64,000 nt of DNA from JAFGRU01 sp963665915 (GCA_963665915.2 CAXXSG010000003.1:248001-312000); one strand, 5' to 3'. Positions 43,442-52,326 are shown, counted from the stretch's first letter. Notes: generated from the letters alone by a model not told the origin. Made by a program: numbers and translations.

Positions 43442-44467
43442 ATGTTGAAAAAATTTTTAATTGTCGCAGTGCTCGCAACATTTTTTATGATTCCCGACCA
43501 GGCAGCCCGGGCGGTAACTCTGAAACTCGCCACCATCGCCCCTGAAGGTTCCACCTGGATGAAGGAAATGCGCAAAGGCGCGAAAGAGATCAAGGAGCGT
43601 ACCGACGGCCGGGTGGCCATTAAATTTTTCGGCGGCGGGGTTATGGGAAATGAAAAAAGCGTTCTGCGCAAAATCCGCATCGGTCAGCTCCATGGCGGCG
43701 CTTTTACCGCCGGTGGACTCTCCGGCACCTATCCCGACCTTCGCCTCTACGGGCTTCCTATGGTCTTTCATTCGTTCGAGGAGGTTGACTACGTTCGTTC
43801 GCGTATGGACCAGGTATTGATGGATGGCCTCGAAAAAGCCGGTTTTGTCAGTTTCGGCTTTGGGGAAGGGGGCTTTGCCCTTTTGATGTCCAACATTCCG
43901 ATACGCTCTCTGAAAGATCTGAAGGGGAAGAAAGTCTGGATTCCCAGGGATGACATGGTCAGCGAGGTGGGGATGAAGTTTCTCGGGCTATCCCCCATCA
44001 CGCTGCCGATTACCGATGTTCTGACCGGTTTGCAGACCGGGCTCCTCGACATTGTCGCGACTTCCCCCATTGGCGCCATTGCCTTCCAGTGGCATGTGAA
44101 GGTCAAATACCTCACCGAAACGCCGCTGGCTTATCTTTACGCCATGCTGGCGGTGGACAAGCGGGCTTTCAGCAGACTCAGCCCCGCCGACCAGGCCGTG
44201 ATGCATGATGTCATGGTTGAAATTTACGACAATTTCAACCAGCAGAGCCGCAAAGACAACCAGGCGGCCTTCGAAGCCCTGGTCAAGCATGGGCTTGCCC
44301 CTGTGAACCCCTCTCCAGAGGAAGTGGCCCTATGGCGGGAGCAGGCGGATGCGGTAAACCTGAAACTGAAAGCGGATAAGGCTTTCAATGCCGATCTTTA
44401 TCAAGAGATGAAGGGACATCTTGTCGATTTCCGCAGCCGGAACAGCGGCAGGGTTGCAGGTCAATGA
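43442..44467 (+). CDS. dctP: TRAP transporter substrate-binding protein (DctP-type)
   Basis: Periplasmic binding protein of 341 residues. Signal peptide MLKKFLIVAVLATFFMIPDQAARA, then the mature TLKLATIAPEGSTWMKEMRKGAKEIKERTDGRVAIKFFGGGVMG. The substrate-pocket Arg lies in the conserved DLKGKKVWIPRD segment, followed by TDVLTGLQTGLLDIVATSP. The ligand class is not predictable, but association with a T component suggests the TatPT type (hydrophobic acids or lactate-like). It overlaps dctQ by four bases (ATGA). Confidence 0.93.
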   Translation: MLKKFLIVAVLATFFMIPDQAARAVTLKLATIAPEGSTWMKEMRKGAKEIKERTDGRVAIKFFGGGVMGNEKSVLRKIRIGQLHGGAFTAGGLSGTYPDLRLYGLPMVFHSFEEVDYVRSRMDQVLMDGLEKAGFVSFGFGEGGFALLMSNIPIRSLKDLKGKKVWIPRDDMVSEVGMKFLGLSPITLPITDVLTGLQTGLLDIVATSPIGAIAFQWHVKVKYLTETPLAYLYAMLAVDKRAFSRLSPADQAVMHDVMVEIYDNFNQQSRKDNQAAFEALVKHGLAPVNPSPEEVALWREQADAVNLKLKADKAFNADLYQEMKGHLVDFRSRNSGRVAGQ

Positions 44468-44973
44468 ACTATCCGGAAGAACTCATGGCCCGGATGCGCA
44501 AAATCGGGACCATGGCCGAGGACATTCTGCTTATCATCCTGCTGGCGGTAATGATCCTGCTGGCGACGACCCAGATCTTTTTGCGCAATGTTCTTGATAT
44601 GGGGTTGATCTGGGCGGATGAGCTGGTCCAGATTCTGGTTCTGTGGCTGGGTCTGCTTGGGGCCATGGCCGCCAGTCGCGACGACAACCATATCAATATC
44701 GATCTGTTCACTCGTTTTCTGTCTCCTCGTTTGAAACTGTTCTCCCGGCTTTTGTGTGCCGCTTTCACCGCTCTTGTCTGCGGCGTCATTGCCTGGCACG
44801 GTTTCCGGTTTGTCCGCATGGAACAGGAGTTCGCGGCAACGATCCTGGGGAAATATCCGGCCTGGGTTTTTGAGTCCATCATTCCTCTCGGTTTCGGTCT
44901 CATCAGCTACCGTTACACCTTGAATTTCTTTATCCATCTGCGCAGCATCCTGACCGGGAAGGTGCCCGGATGA
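44464..44973 (+). CDS. dctQ: TRAP transporter small permease (DctQ-type)
   Basis: 169 residues, four hydrophobic segments. ILLIILLAVMILLATTQIFLRNVLDMGLIWADELVQILVLWLGLLGAMAASRDDNHINIDL is the DctQ core signature. It forms the complex with the large permease. Coupled at both ends by ATGA overlaps. Confidence 0.93.
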   Translation: MNYPEELMARMRKIGTMAEDILLIILLAVMILLATTQIFLRNVLDMGLIWADELVQILVLWLGLLGAMAASRDDNHINIDLFTRFLSPRLKLFSRLLCAAFTALVCGVIAWHGFRFVRMEQEFAATILGKYPAWVFESIIPLGFGLISYRYTLNFFIHLRSILTGKVPG

Positions 44974-46247
44974 TTCTGATCGGATGTGCTCTGGTGCTTT
45001 TGGCGCTTTTCGGTGCGCCTCTGTTTGCCGTGATCGCGGCCAGTGCCCTGTGCGGATTTTATGTGGCCGGGGTCGATCTGGCCGTGATAGCCATTGAAAT
45101 CTATCGGATTGCCGAAACGCCGGTGCTGCTGGCCATCCCGCTTTTTACCTTTGCCGGTTACCTGCTCAGCGAAAGCCAGGCTCCGCATCGGCTGGTGCGT
45201 ATGACCCATGCCTTGATCGGCTGGATTCCAGGCGGGCTGGCCATCGTCTCCCTGGCGGTGTGCGCGATTTTTACAGCCTTTACCGGGGCTTCGGGGGTGA
45301 CGATCATCGCCTTGGGTGCGCTCCTCTTTCCGGCCCTCAAAGAAGCCGGTTATCCCGACAAATTCAATCTCGGGCTGGTGACCACATCGGGAAGTCTCGG
45401 CCTGTTGTTCGCTCCTTCCCTCCCCCTGATTCTCTACGGCATTGTCGCTCAACAGATGAACGTCGGGTCGGCTGTATCGATTGAAGACCTCTTTCTGGCG
45501 GGGATTTTCCCGGGATTGCTGATGGTCCTGCTGCTTTCGGGCTGGAGTATCTGGTCCAATCGCGGCAACCGTATTCCCATGCGCAAATTCACCCTGAGAG
45601 AGGTGAAAGGTTCACTGCGCGAGGCGATTTGGGAAATACCATTGCCGATCTTCGTTCTGGGAGGCATTTACAGCGGCTACTTTGCGGTTTCCGAGGCTGC
45701 GGCGGTTACCGCTCTCTATGTACTGGTGGTCGAAGTGTTTATCCAACGGGAAATTTCTTTGCGCCATCTTCCTGTAGTGATGCGCAAATCGATGGTGCTG
45801 GTCGGGGGCATCCTGATTATCCTCGCGGTGTCCCTGGCCTCGGCCAATTACATGATTGACGCCGGGATTCCCAACAAGCTGTTCCAGTTTGTGAACGCCC
45901 ACGTTAGCAGCCGTCTGACCTTTCTCATCCTGCTCAATATTTTCCTTCTCGTTCTGGGCGCCATCCTCGACATTTTTTCGGCCCTCGTGCTGGTGGTCCC
46001 CCTGATTCTGCCGGTGGCGGTGGGGTACGGTATCCATCCCGTTCATCTCGGAATCATCTTCCTGGCCAACATGCAGATCGGCTACCTGACCCCGCCCGTA
46101 GGCCTGAATCTTTTCATTGCCAGCTACCGGTTTAAAAAGCCCATAAGTGAGGTCTATTTGTCGACCCTGCCGTTTTTTTTGATTCTTCTGGCAGCCGTGC
46201 TGATTATTACTTACTGGCCCGCCCTGTCGTTGAGTCTGCTCGGCTGA
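44970..46247 (+). CDS. dctM: TRAP transporter large permease (DctM-type)
   Basis: 425 residues with about twelve membrane segments forming the elevator-type, Na+-driven transport unit. AIPLFTFAGYLLSESQAPHRLVRMTHALIGWIPGGLAIVSLAVCAIFTAFTGASGVTIIALG matches the DctM core; GILIILAVSLASANYMIDAGIP and ANMQIGYLTPPVGLNLFIAS follow. Last gene of the hydrolase/TatT/dctP/dctQ/dctM run; no clear terminator seen. Confidence 0.95.
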   Translation: MILIGCALVLLALFGAPLFAVIAASALCGFYVAGVDLAVIAIEIYRIAETPVLLAIPLFTFAGYLLSESQAPHRLVRMTHALIGWIPGGLAIVSLAVCAIFTAFTGASGVTIIALGALLFPALKEAGYPDKFNLGLVTTSGSLGLLFAPSLPLILYGIVAQQMNVGSAVSIEDLFLAGIFPGLLMVLLLSGWSIWSNRGNRIPMRKFTLREVKGSLREAIWEIPLPIFVLGGIYSGYFAVSEAAAVTALYVLVVEVFIQREISLRHLPVVMRKSMVLVGGILIILAVSLASANYMIDAGIPNKLFQFVNAHVSSRLTFLILLNIFLLVLGAILDIFSALVLVVPLILPVAVGYGIHPVHLGIIFLANMQIGYLTPPVGLNLFIASYRFKKPISEVYLSTLPFFLILLAAVLIITYWPALSLSLLG

Positions 46248-46337
46248 GTGATTTTCGGGTGAAGAGGTGGCATGGAAGTTTGGGTTGGCTGCTGCGGATA
46301 TTGCTCTGGCGTAGGAACCGAATAGAGAAAAACATAT

Positions 46338-46670
46338 TTGATTGAAACTTCATTCAATCAAAAACAATCTGACTATCCCACGGCTGGAGAGAATGATAAC
46401 GGTGAAGATATTGTCTTCAGCAGGGAAGAATATTTTATCGGTAGCCCCGTCCAAATTACCCTTTCATTTCGTAAAAGTATGCCGGCAATATACTGGCAAT
46501 ACGCTAAAATGAAGCTTGGTTTCGGCCTCACGGAGAAGCAGAAAAGCAATCGCAAACGTTTTGCCGACGCCATGAAAAAAGCAGGGTTTTTCCCATTGAG
46601 CTATGAATGGTGGCACTTCAACGGAATGCCCAAGGCCGAGGCGCGCAGCCAATTTCGGGTAATCGAATAA
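46338..46670 (+). pseudogene. C-terminal fragment of an M15 (VanX/DdpX-like) D-Ala-D-Ala peptidase
   Basis: Open frame of 110 codons. Its last 50 residues read LTEKQKSNRKRFADAMKKAGFFPLSYEWWHFNG, which matches the end of D-alanyl-D-alanine dipeptidases with the catalytic Glu and zinc-binding His of EWWHF. The N-terminal half and the SxHxxGxAxD zinc site are absent, and the first 55 residues have no similarity. It is therefore most likely a decayed remnant rather than a functional enzyme. Confidence 0.6.
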
Positions 46671-46700
46671 CCTCAAACCAATAACCCGGCGAACCGTGAC

Positions 46701-47333
46701 ATGGAATACGTCGTTTTGATCCTTTTCTGGGTGGCTTGGTGTGCTGTCCACAGCAGCATGATTTCCCTGACCTTTACCGGTTTTGTGAAAAAACGCCTGG
46801 GCGCCCGTTATCATTTTTATCGTCTCTTTTTCAACCTGGTGGCGGCTCTAACCCTCATCCCTCCCGTTTGGTATACCTCGCAGCTTAGGAAACAACTGCT
46901 GTGGCAACTGGAAGGTTTTCCCAACTTGGTTCGTTGGAGTCTGCTGGTCGTTGTCTTGGTTTTGTCCGTCGCTGGGGCCATGAAATACGACCTCGGCCAG
47001 TTTCTCGGCGTCCGTCAGATCATGTCCGGCCGATCCCCCAATGCCCTGACCAAGTCCGGTGAGTTGGACACGTCTGGAATTCTGAGTGTCACTCGCCATC
47101 CCTGGTATCTGGCCGCGCTGATCTTCGTGTGGACCGGCAATTTTGAGATTTATTGTTCAACGCTGATCGTCAAGGTTATTTTGACGGCCTACCTGATAAT
47201 CGGGACCATTCTTGAGGAGCGAAAACTGGTTGTGGAGTACGGAGACGTTTATCTGCATTACCAGCAGAGGGTGTCGATGCTGTTTCCTTGGAAATGGGTG
47301 GTTTGCCGGTGGTTCGGGAACCAATCTACATGA
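46701..47333 (+). CDS. ICMT/NnrU-like integral membrane methyltransferase-family protein
   Basis: 210 residues, five to six hydrophobic segments. The C-terminal half has the isoprenylcysteine-methyltransferase/PEMT pattern: GILSVTRHPWYLAALIFVWTGNF and then GTILEERKLVVEYGDVYLHYQQRVSMLFPW, containing the RHPxY SAM-binding motif and EE of the second block. The N-terminus (ILFWVAWCAVHSSMISLTF) resembles NnrU/MddA relatives. Substrate unknown. Confidence 0.82.
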   Translation: MEYVVLILFWVAWCAVHSSMISLTFTGFVKKRLGARYHFYRLFFNLVAALTLIPPVWYTSQLRKQLLWQLEGFPNLVRWSLLVVVLVLSVAGAMKYDLGQFLGVRQIMSGRSPNALTKSGELDTSGILSVTRHPWYLAALIFVWTGNFEIYCSTLIVKVILTAYLIIGTILEERKLVVEYGDVYLHYQQRVSMLFPWKWVVCRWFGNQST

Positions 47334-47738
47334 AGGCATTAATTTGTAGTAGTCATGAATTGATCTGATATTCATTGTAAAGTTCAATTGTCTCGAATTG
47401 GTTTTGGCGTGGAACCCGCTCCATTTGTAAGGATTTCTAGGAATTTCCTAACCCACCTAGCTGAAGCTTTTCACACAATCCGAGACAACTTCCGGAACAA
47501 TGAATCATTTGTTTGTCGTGATATAGGGTTATCAGTAATATTCCAATTCGATGGACTCTCTGGGGGGGGGCGGAAAAATGAATGCAACTCACAGAACAAA
47601 AATCACCATTTGAAAATAAAAATTTAATGCTGTTGTTAGCCTGGTGCTGAGCATCGGTTTCTACTTTTTAACGTATTGAGAAGTCTGGAAGCCGTTTAGA
47701 GGACACCGGTTTTCAAGTCGTCTAAAATATTCCTGATG
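47334..47738. other. Intergenic region, 405 bp, with G9 tract
   Basis: AT-rich spacer between the ICMT-like gene (plus) and the ATP-grasp gene (minus, convergent). Nine consecutive G at 47562-47570. An open frame of about 79 codons here has no family character. No strong terminator recognised. Confidence 0.5.
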
Positions 47739-48653
47739 CTATCTAAACGTGTTTATCCCTTTGGATAAAGTATCGATCTGTTCTTTGTATACTGAATAGA
47801 TTTCCGGGGAAAAACCGGGGGTTCTGTTGGCATCAAACAGGTAAATTCGGTTGTTTACAATTGTGTAATCTAGTCTTCCATAGTCCATTTTAAAGTTTTT
47901 GCAAAATGTTATCAGTTCATCCGGTCCCGGTCCCGGCAGGATCTGCCTGTCGATGATCCGGCTTTTTGCAACAGGTTTTTCAGATTTTGTGACGACACAA
48001 AAGGATCTGTCGCCCAAAAAATACATGTATCGGCATATGAATTTGCCGTCATCGTCCAGTTCCGGCATAAACTTTTCTACAACCAGATGTTTATTTCCCC
48101 AAACAGTACCGGGTAGCTGATTTACACAATCAAAGATCGGATAATTATCATTATTCAGCGTTTTGACATGTTTCCAGTAACCGGGGGTTTTAATGTCATG
48201 GTCATTAGATTCTTTCAGGTCTGAAAACGGTAATATGCTGCAGTTCCGGTTCATTCGGTTTAAAAAGCCGTTTTTAATTTTTGATATGATGGAGGATGCT
48301 CTTTTATCTTTTTCCCCGCCGCAGTTGTTATTTGTCTTAATAATTACCGGGCCAGTATAGTTTTCTCCCGGTTTCAAAATGCAGCTGCTGATAATTGATT
48401 TTGAAATGTCTGTTACCCCACTGTTTATTTTTTGGCTGTATGACCTGAAATAGCGAATATATTCTTTTGGGGTAACTGTTAGGTCAACATGATTGATAAC
48501 AATATCTGCATGTATTTTCTTACGGGTGCCGTATGCGAATCGAACAGTAAACCCTTGTTCTTGCCACTGGTTCATTAAATACCTGATAACATAACGGGAG
48601 TCCTGCAGGGGCCTTCCATTTTTATGGGAAACGATCAAAATGGTTTTATTCAT
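47739..48653 (-). CDS. ATP-grasp-like ligase
   Basis: 304 residues. The C-terminal half has ATP-grasp features: KHLVVEKFMPELDDDGKFICRYMYFLGDRSFC, then MDYGRLDYTIVNNRIYLFDANRTPGFS with the Asp/Asn metal-ligand pattern. ATP-grasp enzymes join a carboxylate to an amine or thiol via acyl phosphate. The N-terminal part (ILIVSHKNGRPLQDSRYVIRYLMNQWQEQGFTVRFAYG) looks like a pre-ATP-grasp domain. Last in a minus-strand cluster with a transferase, a racemase-family protein and a flavoprotein. AT-rich compared with its neighbours. Product unknown. Confidence 0.8.
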   Translation of the reverse strand: MNKTILIVSHKNGRPLQDSRYVIRYLMNQWQEQGFTVRFAYGTRKKIHADIVINHVDLTVTPKEYIRYFRSYSQKINSGVTDISKSIISSCILKPGENYTGPVIIKTNNNCGGEKDKRASSIISKIKNGFLNRMNRNCSILPFSDLKESNDHDIKTPGYWKHVKTLNNDNYPIFDCVNQLPGTVWGNKHLVVEKFMPELDDDGKFICRYMYFLGDRSFCVVTKSEKPVAKSRIIDRQILPGPGPDELITFCKNFKMDYGRLDYTIVNNRIYLFDANRTPGFSPEIYSVYKEQIDTLSKGINTFR

Positions 48654-48733
48654 GGTCGGATGTCTTTGAATAGCAGTATTTTTAGCTGTGTGGAAAAATT
48701 TGTTACGGCACTGGAACTGTTTGAGGAGTACTG

Positions 48734-49747
48734 TCAGGATGCCTTTAAATTGTTTATAAAAGATGATTTTTCCATATGGGCGGTTCTGATTTCATTGTCG
48801 ATGATGTCCTCGTAATAGTGTTTTTCTTTTGTCAGGCCTTTGAAACGGCAAAGCCACCTTGATAGACTGTGTTTCCACGGTTTTAAAGGATATTTCCATA
48901 AATAACCTTTTTTAAAAGTGGTTCCTAAACGTGATTTAAATATCTGAATGGATTCCTGCTTGGACCCTTTGACCGGATGGACCCTGCCGCCAACGAAATT
49001 ATAGGTCCTCAGTCCTCTTTTTTTCATGGTCAGCATGGCGGTCCAGTGCAGCAGGCTGGCCGCACCGTGATGCGGTTCAATGCAGCTGCCGCCGTAAATA
49101 TAGTAGGCGGTTTTTTTGTCATGTATCAGAACGGCGCAGGCTTGATTTGAACGCTTGTGCGTTGCCAGGTAAAAGGATATGTGTTGCGGCAGGTTTTCCT
49201 GATAGGTTTTCAGCTGTTCAAATTTGAGGCCCGGTCGGCCCTGCCTTGACAGTGTCCCTTGAATGAGTTGATAACAGCTATTGATGTGTTCGGGTCCGCA
49301 AAGGATGCGGACATCGTCTCTCTTTGCTTTCCGGATAACACGGCGGCGGCTTGTGTGAAACCGGAAGAAGAGTTCGTCTTCATTTTTGAGAAGATCTGCC
49401 TGGTAGCATCCCCACGGAATATGAATTGCGCCATCGGGATAGGTGTTGAAAAGCGCCGTTGTTTTCGGTTGGCTGATGAAATCAATATCCATCGTACGGC
49501 ACTGGGCGACCACGCCGGACAGGAACGATTTTTCCTGTTTTATGGTAGCTTTCGGATTTCTTTTAACCGGACCTGAAGTAAATATCATGTGTCTGGCGAA
49601 GGTCCGGTTTAACGTAAAAAAAGGCAAGATAAACTCGGGACTGGTAAACCAGCCGTAGGTATTTGAGGCGGACTTCAAATATCCGTCCGACGCGCAGATG
49701 GGCAGGTCTGTTTCAATCAAAAGGGGGTCTTTTACGATCTCTACCAA
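48734..49747 (-). CDS. FemAB/GNAT-like acyl or aminoacyl transferase
   Basis: 337 residues. Central ELFFRFHTSRRRVIRKAKRDDVRIL and then CAVLIHDKKTAYYIYGGSCIEPHHGAASLLHWTAMLTMKKRGLRTYNFVGG are typical of FemAB/peptidoglycan-bridge-like GNAT proteins, some of which use aminoacyl-tRNA as donor. The end IQIFKSRLGTTFKKGYLWKYPLKPW also fits. Start at a TTG (47 residues before YGWFTSPEF would be alternative). It lies between the ATP-grasp gene (80 bases) and the racemase gene (102 bases), same strand. Donor and acceptor are unknown. Confidence 0.78.
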   Translation of the reverse strand: MVEIVKDPLLIETDLPICASDGYLKSASNTYGWFTSPEFILPFFTLNRTFARHMIFTSGPVKRNPKATIKQEKSFLSGVVAQCRTMDIDFISQPKTTALFNTYPDGAIHIPWGCYQADLLKNEDELFFRFHTSRRRVIRKAKRDDVRILCGPEHINSCYQLIQGTLSRQGRPGLKFEQLKTYQENLPQHISFYLATHKRSNQACAVLIHDKKTAYYIYGGSCIEPHHGAASLLHWTAMLTMKKRGLRTYNFVGGRVHPVKGSKQESIQIFKSRLGTTFKKGYLWKYPLKPWKHSLSRWLCRFKGLTKEKHYYEDIIDNEIRTAHMEKSSFINNLKAS

Positions 49748-49849
49748 ATTATTTTCCGTTTTTGATCTGTCTGCCTAAATATTATTAAAAATTCAGCATT
49801 ATCTGTTGTGATAAGCCGTATCATAACTTTTACCGGATAATAGAATGAT

Positions 49850-50572
49850 TTAGGATGCCGGATTGAATGCAATACTGCTGTAAATATAATTGGTGAGGGT
49901 GACGATATCAAACACCGGTAACCCGGTGGCCGTTTTTATATCTTTTGAATAAACGTGCAAAATGGTGCACTCGAGGACAATGGCCCCCAGGTCCGGGTTT
50001 TCTGCAACCATCAATTCGGCAATTCCGATTACGTCTTTTCGGAATCTTTCCACATCAAGAAGTTCTGGTTTCAGACTTTTACAGGTGTTCATGTATGCTG
50101 CAGTTTCCTCTATCCCATATACACAGACAGATGTCTGGTCAGGAACACCGGCTTTTTTCAGGTGCTCGGGGGTAAGGTGGTTTTTATCGGCTGTAATGAT
50201 ACCGATTTTTTGGAGACTGTTCAGCATATTAGCAATTAGGGGGATCAGGATTAATGCGGAAGCAAACACCGGGATATTTACGGCCTCCGAAAGTTCGGAT
50301 TGAAATATGGCGTTAAATCCGCAGCTGGTTGTTATTGCTTTGACCCCGGATTTTTCCATTGTCCTGGCAGTGCTAATCATGTTTTCGAGAACATGCCTGT
50401 CCGGGTGCGCGATGACGGTTTCAAAACAGGCCCCGGTGACAGGCTTGAACAGGACGGGGAATGAAAAGGTGCCCGGGGTAGCGAGGCTGCCGTGTATTTT
50501 AACATTGTTTAGGTCTTCCCATCCGAGAATGCCGATGACAGGGATGTAGGAAGCGGGTGATTGATTCGACAT
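49850..50572 (-). CDS. Aspartate/glutamate racemase-family protein
   Basis: 240 residues. Two active-site cysteine blocks fit the two-base racemase family: VKAITTSCGFNAIFQSEL (first Cys about residue 84) and GAIVLECTILHVYSKDI (second Cys about 202). The family includes Asp, Glu and hydantoin racemases and some lyases, so the precise reaction is open. RBS AGGAAAT precedes the ATG. It shares strand and AT-richness with the neighbouring ATP-grasp, transferase and NadB-like genes. Confidence 0.85.
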   Translation of the reverse strand: MSNQSPASYIPVIGILGWEDLNNVKIHGSLATPGTFSFPVLFKPVTGACFETVIAHPDRHVLENMISTARTMEKSGVKAITTSCGFNAIFQSELSEAVNIPVFASALILIPLIANMLNSLQKIGIITADKNHLTPEHLKKAGVPDQTSVCVYGIEETAAYMNTCKSLKPELLDVERFRKDVIGIAELMVAENPDLGAIVLECTILHVYSKDIKTATGLPVFDIVTLTNYIYSSIAFNPAS

Positions 50573-50648
50573 TAATTTCCTGATGTCTATTGGTTATGAA
50601 ATTTGTCGTCAGAAAAAACTGTAGAGCTTTCCAATGGGATTTCCAGTT

Positions 50649-50829
50649 AACCCGGTTTTTTTTATGATGGTTTGTCGCGAAACCGTCAAGAGTACGTCAG
50701 ATCAAGCCAAGCACAGCGATTTGCTCTGCAGGCGTACTGGCAGTACGTTGAGGAGCAAAGAGCGAGCACGGCTTGAGATGGCGGGTAATTAACGGCTGCA
50801 GTAAAAGTTTTCGTGAATAATCCGGGCTA
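50649..50829 (+). repeat. Dispersed repeat R2, copy a
   Basis: 181 bases, nearly a complete imperfect palindrome: one end AACCCGGTTTTTTTTATG ... TTTGTCGCGAAACC, other end AAAAGTTTTCGTGAATAATC then CGGGCT. The centre is GGCGTACTGGCAGTACG. The stop codon of the neighbouring NadB-like gene (cta at 50827-50829) lies inside its right edge. Confidence 0.85.
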
Positions 50830-52326
50830 GAAATCGTTGCCGCAGGCCAATGAAGCTTTCGGCGTATCATCCCAAAAAACAGAAACCTGCGCATCCCGAC
50901 TTTTCTTTTGCACTATGATATTTTGCTGCATACCCGGGTCGGTGCGCGGGTAGTCCACACGGTAAAAGTTGCCCCGGCTTTCTTTTCTTAGCAGGGAGGC
51001 ATTGACCATGGTTAAGAGCGTTTCTGCCAGACCATATTCGATATGCTGTGCCAAATCATTCTTGATGATCCCTGACATGAGCTTTTCCAGCTTTTTTCCG
51101 GCCAGGTGCAGGTCGGCCTCTGATCTTTCAATAAAGAGGGATGCGTCTGCAATCCTTCTTATTCCTTCAGTCACATTTGAGAACATACCGAAACGTGTTG
51201 ATGATGGATAGAAACCGTCTGGATCAACGGGGTGAAAATCGTTTCTGTCCGCATAGTCAGCGGCATTGATGCCGGTCTGTTTTCCGGACACATATCCCTC
51301 CAGAAGGGCCATGCCCGGCAGCCGGCCGGCACCGTTCAGTCCTCCGGCTGATTCACCGACAGCATACAGACCATTAATTGCGGTCTTAAAATCTGTGTTT
51401 ACGTCAATGCCGCCGATTAAGCTGTGGGCAACAACCGTAAGGTTGATTCTTTGCAGGTTACCGCGGATGTTTGTGTGGATATGGATACCGTTGTGTCGCT
51501 GTACTTCACGGGCAATTTTGAAGATGTTGTCATGGGGGTTTTGACAAGCGGTTCTTGTAGCAATCAGGTCTTCAATAAAAGGAACCCGACTGTTTGTCTT
51601 ATTGCTGTAAATTTTTGTATTTATTCCAATGCTAAAAAAAGTGAAGACCGGAGTTGTGCCGTCCTGGGTACGGCAGCCGACCGCGCCAAAAGGGTGATAA
51701 CTGATAAATTCCAAATCTTTCAGCCGAGCGCCTGCATTTAAGGCCAACGATGCTCCGGGGGGACAGCAGGCTGTGGCGTTGTTGCTGGTCTGGTACATAT
51801 TACCGATGCCGCCGCCGGCTGCAATAACGATGCTTTTTGTTCTGAGGGTGATCAGACACGTTAAATGATAAATTTGAAGAGCAGATATCGTCCGGGCGGT
51901 CGTACCGATTTTGACCACAATTCCGTTAATAAAGGTGATGTTTTTTAAATGACACAAATGTTCCAGGTCCGCCAAAACACCAGGACCTCCCCGCGTATGC
52001 TTTTTGCCGATGGGCTTTGCACCGGCCAGCGGAAAAATACGTTCCAGATCGGTTTGACCGAAATCCCGGAAATACTGAAAAAAAGCGGACAGCAGTTCAG
52101 GGTCGGCCAATCCACAGCCGTGTTCACCGACCATGGTTTCTAATTCGTCAATGTCTTCCGGAAAGCGAAAGACCCCTTCATAGGCCAGATTTGATGAGCA
52201 TAAAGTATTGTAGTAAACAACTGCGACCGATGCGCCCCGGCCGGCGGCATTCAAAGCTGCGGTTAAACCGGCGATGCCTCTGCCGATGACCACTACATCA
52301 TAGTTCGTTTGAAGAGGGTCTTCCAT
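50827..52326 (-). CDS. NadB/FrdA-like FAD-dependent oxidoreductase
   Basis: 499 residues from the ATG at 52326 (MEDPLQTNYDVVVIGRGIAGL; AGGA eight bases upstream). N-terminal Rossmann FAD site VVVIGRGIAGLTAALNAAGRGASVAVV; then TKSIVIAAGGGIGNMY, ALNAGARLKDLEFISYHP and the late NGLYAVGESAGGLNGAGRLPGMALLEG, all characteristic of the fumarate reductase / L-aspartate oxidase family. The C-terminal helical domain is present. It is not next to nadA/nadC, so a role in a specialised pathway with the racemase, transferase and ATP-grasp genes is more likely than NAD synthesis. The last codon and stop abut repeat R2. Confidence 0.85.
   Translation of the reverse strand: MEDPLQTNYDVVVIGRGIAGLTAALNAAGRGASVAVVYYNTLCSSNLAYEGVFRFPEDIDELETMVGEHGCGLADPELLSAFFQYFRDFGQTDLERIFPLAGAKPIGKKHTRGGPGVLADLEHLCHLKNITFINGIVVKIGTTARTISALQIYHLTCLITLRTKSIVIAAGGGIGNMYQTSNNATACCPPGASLALNAGARLKDLEFISYHPFGAVGCRTQDGTTPVFTFFSIGINTKIYSNKTNSRVPFIEDLIATRTACQNPHDNIFKIAREVQRHNGIHIHTNIRGNLQRINLTVVAHSLIGGIDVNTDFKTAINGLYAVGESAGGLNGAGRLPGMALLEGYVSGKQTGINAADYADRNDFHPVDPDGFYPSSTRFGMFSNVTEGIRRIADASLFIERSEADLHLAGKKLEKLMSGIIKNDLAQHIEYGLAETLLTMVNASLLRKESRGNFYRVDYPRTDPGMQQNIIVQKKSRDAQVSVFWDDTPKASLACGNDF

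Noticed and set aside
47388..47627. 79-codon frame containing the G9 tract
   Set aside because: No homology or RBS; considered as a phase-variable gene because of the poly-G run but nothing else supports it.
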